DNA from: Physcia stellaris
Lineage: Eukaryota > Ascomycota > Lecanoromycetes > Caliciales > Physciaceae
Length of the DNA stretch: 64,000 bases
Direction: 5' to 3'
NCBI GenBank assembly: GCA_018902385.1
Contig: JABSSW010000044.1
Span: 353,487 to 417,486 of the forward strand
Shown here: positions 59,540 through 64,000 of the stretch, piece after piece
Position numbering within the stretch: the stretch's first letter is position 1
Layout: each line of letters starts with the position of its first letter
The notes under the pieces: model-generated
The model's database searches: none
The model's input: only the letters and a program-made list of their open reading frames with translations
Told to the model about the DNA's origin: nothing
Made by a program: the position numbers and the translations under genes

Positions 59540-62035
59540 TTTATCGATAAATCATCGATGAAAAATCGATGAAATTGATTTTATTTCATTTTTTTCGTTC
59601 AAAATTTGCGTCAAAATTTGAATCAAATCGAAAAATCGATGAAATTGATTAAATTATTTCATCGTTTTGTTTAAAAATCGATTTGAAATTGTCAATGAAA
59701 AATATAATTCATTTTATCGTTTTGTTCAAATTTTGCGTCAAATTTTGAGTCAAATTACATCATGAAAAATCGATAAATTGATTGTATTTCATCGTTTTGT
59801 TCAAATTTTGCGTCAAATTTTGCGTCAGATTACATCAATGAAAAATCGATGAAATTGATTGTATTTCGTTTTTGTTCAGAATTTGCGTCAAATTTTGCGT
59901 CAAATCACATCAATGAAAAATCGATGAAATTGATTGTATTTTATCGTTTTGTTCAAATTTTGCGTCAAATTTTGCGTCAGATTACATCAATGAAAAATCG
60001 ATGAAATTGATTGTATTTCATCGTTTTGAATTTGCGTCAAAATTTGAATCAAATTACATCAATGAAAAATCGATGACATTCGTTGTATTTTATCGTTTTT
60101 TTCAAATTTTGCGTCAAATTTTGCGTCAGATTACATCAATGAAAAATCGATGAAATTGATTGTATTTCATCGTTTTGTTCAAATTTTCAAATTTTGCGAT
60201 CAAATCGTTTTTTCAAATTTTGCGTCAAAATTTGCGTCAGATCACATCAATGAAAAATCGATGAAATTAATTGTATTTCATCGTTTTGTTCAAATTTGCG
60301 TCAAATTTTGCGTCAAATTACATCAATGAAAAATCGATGAAATTGATTGTATTTTTCATTTCATTTTTGTTCAATTTTGCGTCAAATTTGAATCAATTAC
60401 ATCAATGAAAAATCGATAAAATTGATTGTAATTATTTCATCGTTTTGTTCAAATTTTGCGTCAGATTTTGCGTCAGATTACATCAATGAGAAATCGATGA
60501 AATTGATTGTATTTCATCGTTTTTTCAATTTTGCGTCAGATTTTGCGTCAGATTACATCAATGAAAAATCGATGAAATTGATTGTATTTCATCGTTTTGA
60601 ATTTGCGTCAAAATTTGTGTCAAATTACATCAATGAAAAATCGATGAAATTGATTGTATTTCATCGTTTTGTTCAAATTTTGCGTCAAATTTTGCGTCAA
60701 ATTACATCAATTTTGAAAAATCAAATTACATCAATGAAAAAATTGATTGTATTTCATCGTTTTGTTTAAATTTTGCGTCAGAATTTGAATCAGATTACAT
60801 CAATGAAAAATCGATGAAATTGATTGTATTTTATCGTTTTGTTCAAATTTTGCGTCAAATTTTGCGTCAAATTACATCAATGAAAAATCGATGAAATTGA
60901 TTGTATTTCATCGTTTTGTTCAAATTTTGCGTCAAATTTTGCGTCAAATTACATCAATGAAAAATCGATGAAATTGATTGTATTTCATCGTTTTGTTCAA
61001 ATTTTGCGTCAAATTTTGCGTCAAATTACATCAATGAAAAATCGATGAAATTGATTGTATTTCATCGTTTTGTTCAAATTTTGCGTCAAATTTGCGTCAA
61101 ATACATCAATGAAAAATCGATGAAATTGATTGTATTTCATCGTTTTGAGTTTGCGTCAAAATCTGAATCAAATTACATCAATGAAAAATCGATGAAATTG
61201 ATTGTATTTCATCGTTTTTTCAAATTTTGCGTCAAATTTTGCGTCAAATCACATCAATGAAAAATCAATGAAATTGATTGTATTTTCGTTTTTTTTCGAT
61301 GTTTTGCTCAAAATTTGCGTCAGAATTTAACGATAAATCATCGATGAAAAATCGATGAAATTGATTTTATTTCATTTTTTCGTTCAGAATTTGCGTCAAA
61401 ATTTGAATCAAATTACATCAATGAGAAATCAATGAAATTCATTGTATTTCATCGTTTTGTTCAAATTTTGCGTCAAATTTTGCGTCAAATTACATCAATG
61501 AGAAATCGATGAAATTGATTGTATTTCATCGTTTTGTTCAAATTTTGCGTCAAATTTTGCGTCAAATCACATCAATGAAAAATCGATGAAATTAAATGTA
61601 TTTCGATGTTTTGTTCAAAATTTGCGTCAAAATTTAACGATAAATCATCGATGAAAAATCGATGAAATTGATTTTATTTCATTTTTTCGCTCAGAATTTG
61701 CGTTAGAATTTGAATCAAATTACATCAATGCGAAATCAATGAAATTAATTGTATTTCATCGTTTTGTTCAAATTTTGCGTCAAATTTTGCGTCAGATTAC
61801 ATCAATGAAAAATCGATGAAATTGATTGTATTTTATCGTTTTTTGAATTTGCGTCAAATTTTGCGTCAAATTTACATCAATGCGAAATCGATGATTGTAT
61901 TTCAATCGTTGAATCAATGAAAAATCGATGAAACAATTGTATTTCATGTTTTGATTTGCGTCAAATTTTTAATAATACTTTGTATGAACAAATCGATGAA
62001 ATTGATTGTATTTCATCGTTTGACGTGTTCAAATT
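59540..62035. repeat. 77-bp satellite array, main block
   Basis: Regular head-to-tail units. The word GTTCAAATTTTGCGTC starts at 60841, 60918, 60995 and 61072, exactly 77 bp apart; about 25-30 units lie in 59.7-61.9 kb, with some shortened or merged. A unit contains two copies of AAATTTTGCGTC, then ACATCAATGAAAAATCGATG, then a perfect 9-bp inverted repeat CGATGAAAT-TGATTGT-ATTTCATCG. Most unit differences are CAGAT versus CAAAT and TTCATCG versus TTTATCG. Since 77 is not a multiple of three, the frame shifts at every unit, so the repetitive INEKSMKLIVFHRF-like peptides are not genes. Confidence 0.95.
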
Positions 62036-62270
62036 TTGCGTCAAATTTTCGAATCGATCAAAAAAATCAGAAATCGTTTATTTAAAACAGAAATCGATAA
62101 ACGCGATTAATGACAAATGAAATTTTAAAAAATTTTTTTCAACAGACACGTGATATTTTCAATTGATCGTTTTTCGTCAAATCAAAACGTTTTTAAACAA
62201 TTTATCGTCGCAATTGTCGATAAAATCAAAAACAATCGCAAAATTTCGAAAAATCATGAAAAATCATGAA
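62036..62270. repeat. interspersed repeat D, copy 2
   Basis: Second copy of 59275-59525 in direct orientation, about 2.76 kb away, so the main satellite block sits between two copies of D. This copy is shorter by small deletions. Confidence 0.7.
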
Positions 62271-63830
62271 ATTGATTTCAAAATTTTCGTTTTGTTCAAA
62301 TTTGCGTCAAAATTTATCGATAAATCATCGATGAAAAATCGATGAAATTGATTTTATTTCATCGTTTTGTTCAAATTTGCGTCAGATTTTGCGTCAGATT
62401 ACATCAATGAAAAATCGATAAAATTGATTGTATTTCATCGTTTTGAGTTTGCGTCAAAATTTGTGTCAAATTACATCAATGAAAAATCGATGACATTGAT
62501 TGTATTTCATCGTTTTTTTGATTTTGCGTCAAAATTTGAATCAAATTACATCAATGAAAAATCAATGAAATTGATTGTATTTCATTTTTCGTTTGAAATT
62601 TGCGTCAAATTCTGCGTCAAATTTCGTTTTTGAAAAATCGATGAAATTGATTTTATTTTATTTTTTGTCAAAAATTTGCGTCAGATTTTGCGTCAATTTT
62701 CATCAATGCGAAATCGATAAAATTGATTGTATTTCGTTTTTTTTTCGTTCAGAATTTGCGTCAAATTTTGCGTCAAATTACATCAATGAAAAATGAAAAA
62801 TTGATTGTATTTCATAATTTTAAATTTTCAAAATGAATTCAAAAAATCAATGAAAAAGTTTTTCGCGAAAAAAATTTATTTTTTATTTTTTGTTCAAAAT
62901 TTGAAAAATCAGATTTTGCGTCAAATTTTCACAAATTCGAAATCGATAAAATTGATTTTATTTTATTTTTGTTCAAAATTTGCGTCAGAATTTGCGTCAA
63001 ATTTCGTCAATGAAAAATCGATAAAATTGATTGTATTTCATTTTTTCAAAAATTTGCGTCAAAATTTGCGTCAAATTTCATCAATGAAAAATCGATGAAA
63101 TTGATTGTATTTTTTTTTCGTTCAGAATTTTGCGTCAAATTTTGCGTCAAATTATATCAATGAAAAATCGATGAAATTGATTATTTTTTTTTTTTCAATT
63201 TTAACATTCAAAATAAAATTGATTTATTTTCGTTTTTGCTCAAAATTTTGCGTCAAAATTACAAAGCTCGTTGACAATCAAAATGAATTACAAAAAATCG
63301 ATTGAAAAAAAAACTTTTCGCGAAAAAAATTTATTTTTTATTTTGTTCAAAATTTGCGTCAAATTTTGCGTCAGATTTTCATCAATGAAAAATCGATGAA
63401 ATTGATTTTATTTTATTTTTTGTCAAAATTTGCGTCAAAATTTGCGTCAAATTTCATCAATGAAAATCGATGAAATTGATTGTATTTTATTTTTTTGTCA
63501 AGAATTTGCGTCAGATTTTGCGTCAGATTTCGTCAATGAAAAATCGATAAAATTGATTGTATTTATATTTCATTTTTTTGTTCAAAATTTGAATCAAATT
63601 CTGCGTCAAATTACATCAATGAAAAAAATTGATTTTGCTTTGACAATCAAAATTTACGCTTTCTTTGCGAAAAAAATTTATTTTTTATTTTCGTTCAGAA
63701 TTTGAATCAAATTTTTGAATCAAATTACATCAATGAAAAATCGATGAAATTGATTTATTTCATTTTTGTTCAAATTTGCGTCAAATTTGCGTCAAATTTT
63801 CAATGAAAAATCGATTAAATTGATTCATAA
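62271..63830. repeat. 77-bp satellite array, right block
   Basis: Same unit as the main block but more irregular, with unit-sized variants that include TTCGCGAAAAAAATTTATTT inserts at ~62860, ~63318 and ~63665. The inserts recur at ~58400 too, so they are part of a longer composite unit. Continues to the start of the third copy of repeat C. Confidence 0.85.
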
Positions 63831-63834
63831 CGTC

Positions 63835-63930
63835 AAAATTTGCGTATTCGCATTTTCGTTTTCGAATCGATTTAACGAATTTTCAATCGATAACGTGCAA
63901 TTAAACAAATTTCAATTTTCGTTTTTTTTT
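63835..63930. repeat. interspersed repeat C, copy 3 (partial)
   Basis: CGCATTTTCGTTTTCGAATC and TTTAACGAATTTTCAATCGATAACGTGCAA match repeat C copies at ~57830 and ~58665. Truncated compared with them; the remaining 70 bp to the window edge include a T run and GCGTTTCGCATCAGCAG, not seen in the other copies. Confidence 0.65.
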
Positions 63931-64000
63931 TCATCACGTTTATCGCGTTTCGCATCAGCAGTTTTTTTTTTCGCGCCAATTTTAAGTTTAATTTTGTCTT

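Larger units (their letters stand above)
2522..64000. other. AT-rich hypermutated repeat compartment
   Basis: From ~2522 to the right edge the sequence is visibly dominated by A and T. The remaining C and G sit mostly in CpA, TpG, CpG and GpC steps. CC and GG are almost absent: isolated examples are at ~5200, ~6151, ~19390, ~19447, ~26100, ~32117, ~36660, ~36848 and ~52620. No intact gene, intron-exon structure or RNA gene was recognised. Repeats and transposon relics annotated separately account for about half. The rest is AT-rich DNA of unknown origin, probably further decayed repeats. Long open frames inside it are not evidence of genes (see findings). Confidence 0.9.

Noticed and set aside
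60422-61260. Open frames encoding INEKSMKLIVFHRF repeats
   Set aside because: The 77-bp unit shifts frame each time and the frames exist only where units have indels; satellite DNA, not a repeat protein.
59540-63830. CRISPR-like array
   Set aside because: Repeats are contiguous with no unique spacers, the genome is fungal and no cas genes are present.
2522-64000. Mitochondrial or organellar insertion because of the AT richness
   Set aside because: No mitochondrial gene, tRNA or intron is recognisable; the content is transposon and satellite, and the CpG-rich, CC-poor pattern is unlike mitochondrial DNA.
2522-64000. Classical CpA-directed RIP
   Set aside because: Aligned repeat copies show few CpA/TpA differences, and CAA, TCA and ACA words remain common; CpT changes dominate.

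Overview
The window looks like nuclear DNA of a filamentous ascomycete, most likely Dothideomycete-like. It has two very unequal parts. The first ~2.5 kb have ordinary base composition and hold two convergent protein genes. From ~2522 to the right edge (about 61.5 kb) the DNA is extremely A+T-rich. That block shows no intact gene and is packed with decayed transposon copies, tandem repeats and a 77-bp satellite. This fits the gene-poor AT-rich compartments of fungal genomes shaped by repeat-directed C-to-T hypermutation (RIP or a RIP-like process).

Layout. 2-1210 (+): 5'-truncated gene for a kinase-fold protein of the fungal HeLo/prion-propagation type that lacks the catalytic Asp residues. 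1459-1995 (-): small secreted cysteine-containing protein with signal peptide and dibasic (Kex2-like) site, with a TATA box at 2153-2159 and a 15-bp minisatellite downstream of its stop. 2522-7480: decayed repeats, including a ~694-bp tandem array. 7560-8400 (-): zinc-finger gag-like remnant. 8530-13560 and 33020-38060: two ~5-kb copies of one element in opposite orientation, with a third partial copy at 24935-25720. 21679-24415: an LTR element with 172-bp LTRs, a 5-bp target duplication and a decayed two-zinc-finger ORF. 26880-27545 and 38150-38885: a second inverted repeat pair. 28257-30062: a segment flanked by ~175-bp direct repeats. 31474-31662: a Ty3/gypsy-integrase-like relic. 42900-43330: another gag-like remnant. 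~48045-52824: a Helitron relic with a recognisable Pif1-type helicase end. 54400-63930: 77-bp satellite, dense from ~59540, interrupted by and alternating with two other repeated segments.

The most notable observation is the mutation signature. Where repeat copies can be aligned by hand, nearly all differences are C/T or G/A transitions at CpT (ApG on the other strand), not at CpA as in classical Neurospora RIP, and CpG sites are almost untouched. CpC/GpG is nearly absent from the whole block. The same signature appears in the 694-bp array (12 of 15 variable sites), in the two LTRs of one element (8 of 8), in the target-site duplication, in a duplicated hairpin and in a tetranucleotide microsatellite. 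Because this spectrum rarely turns CAA or CAG into stop codons, the decayed DNA keeps many long but meaningless open frames.

No tRNA, rRNA, CRISPR array or telomere repeat was recognised.
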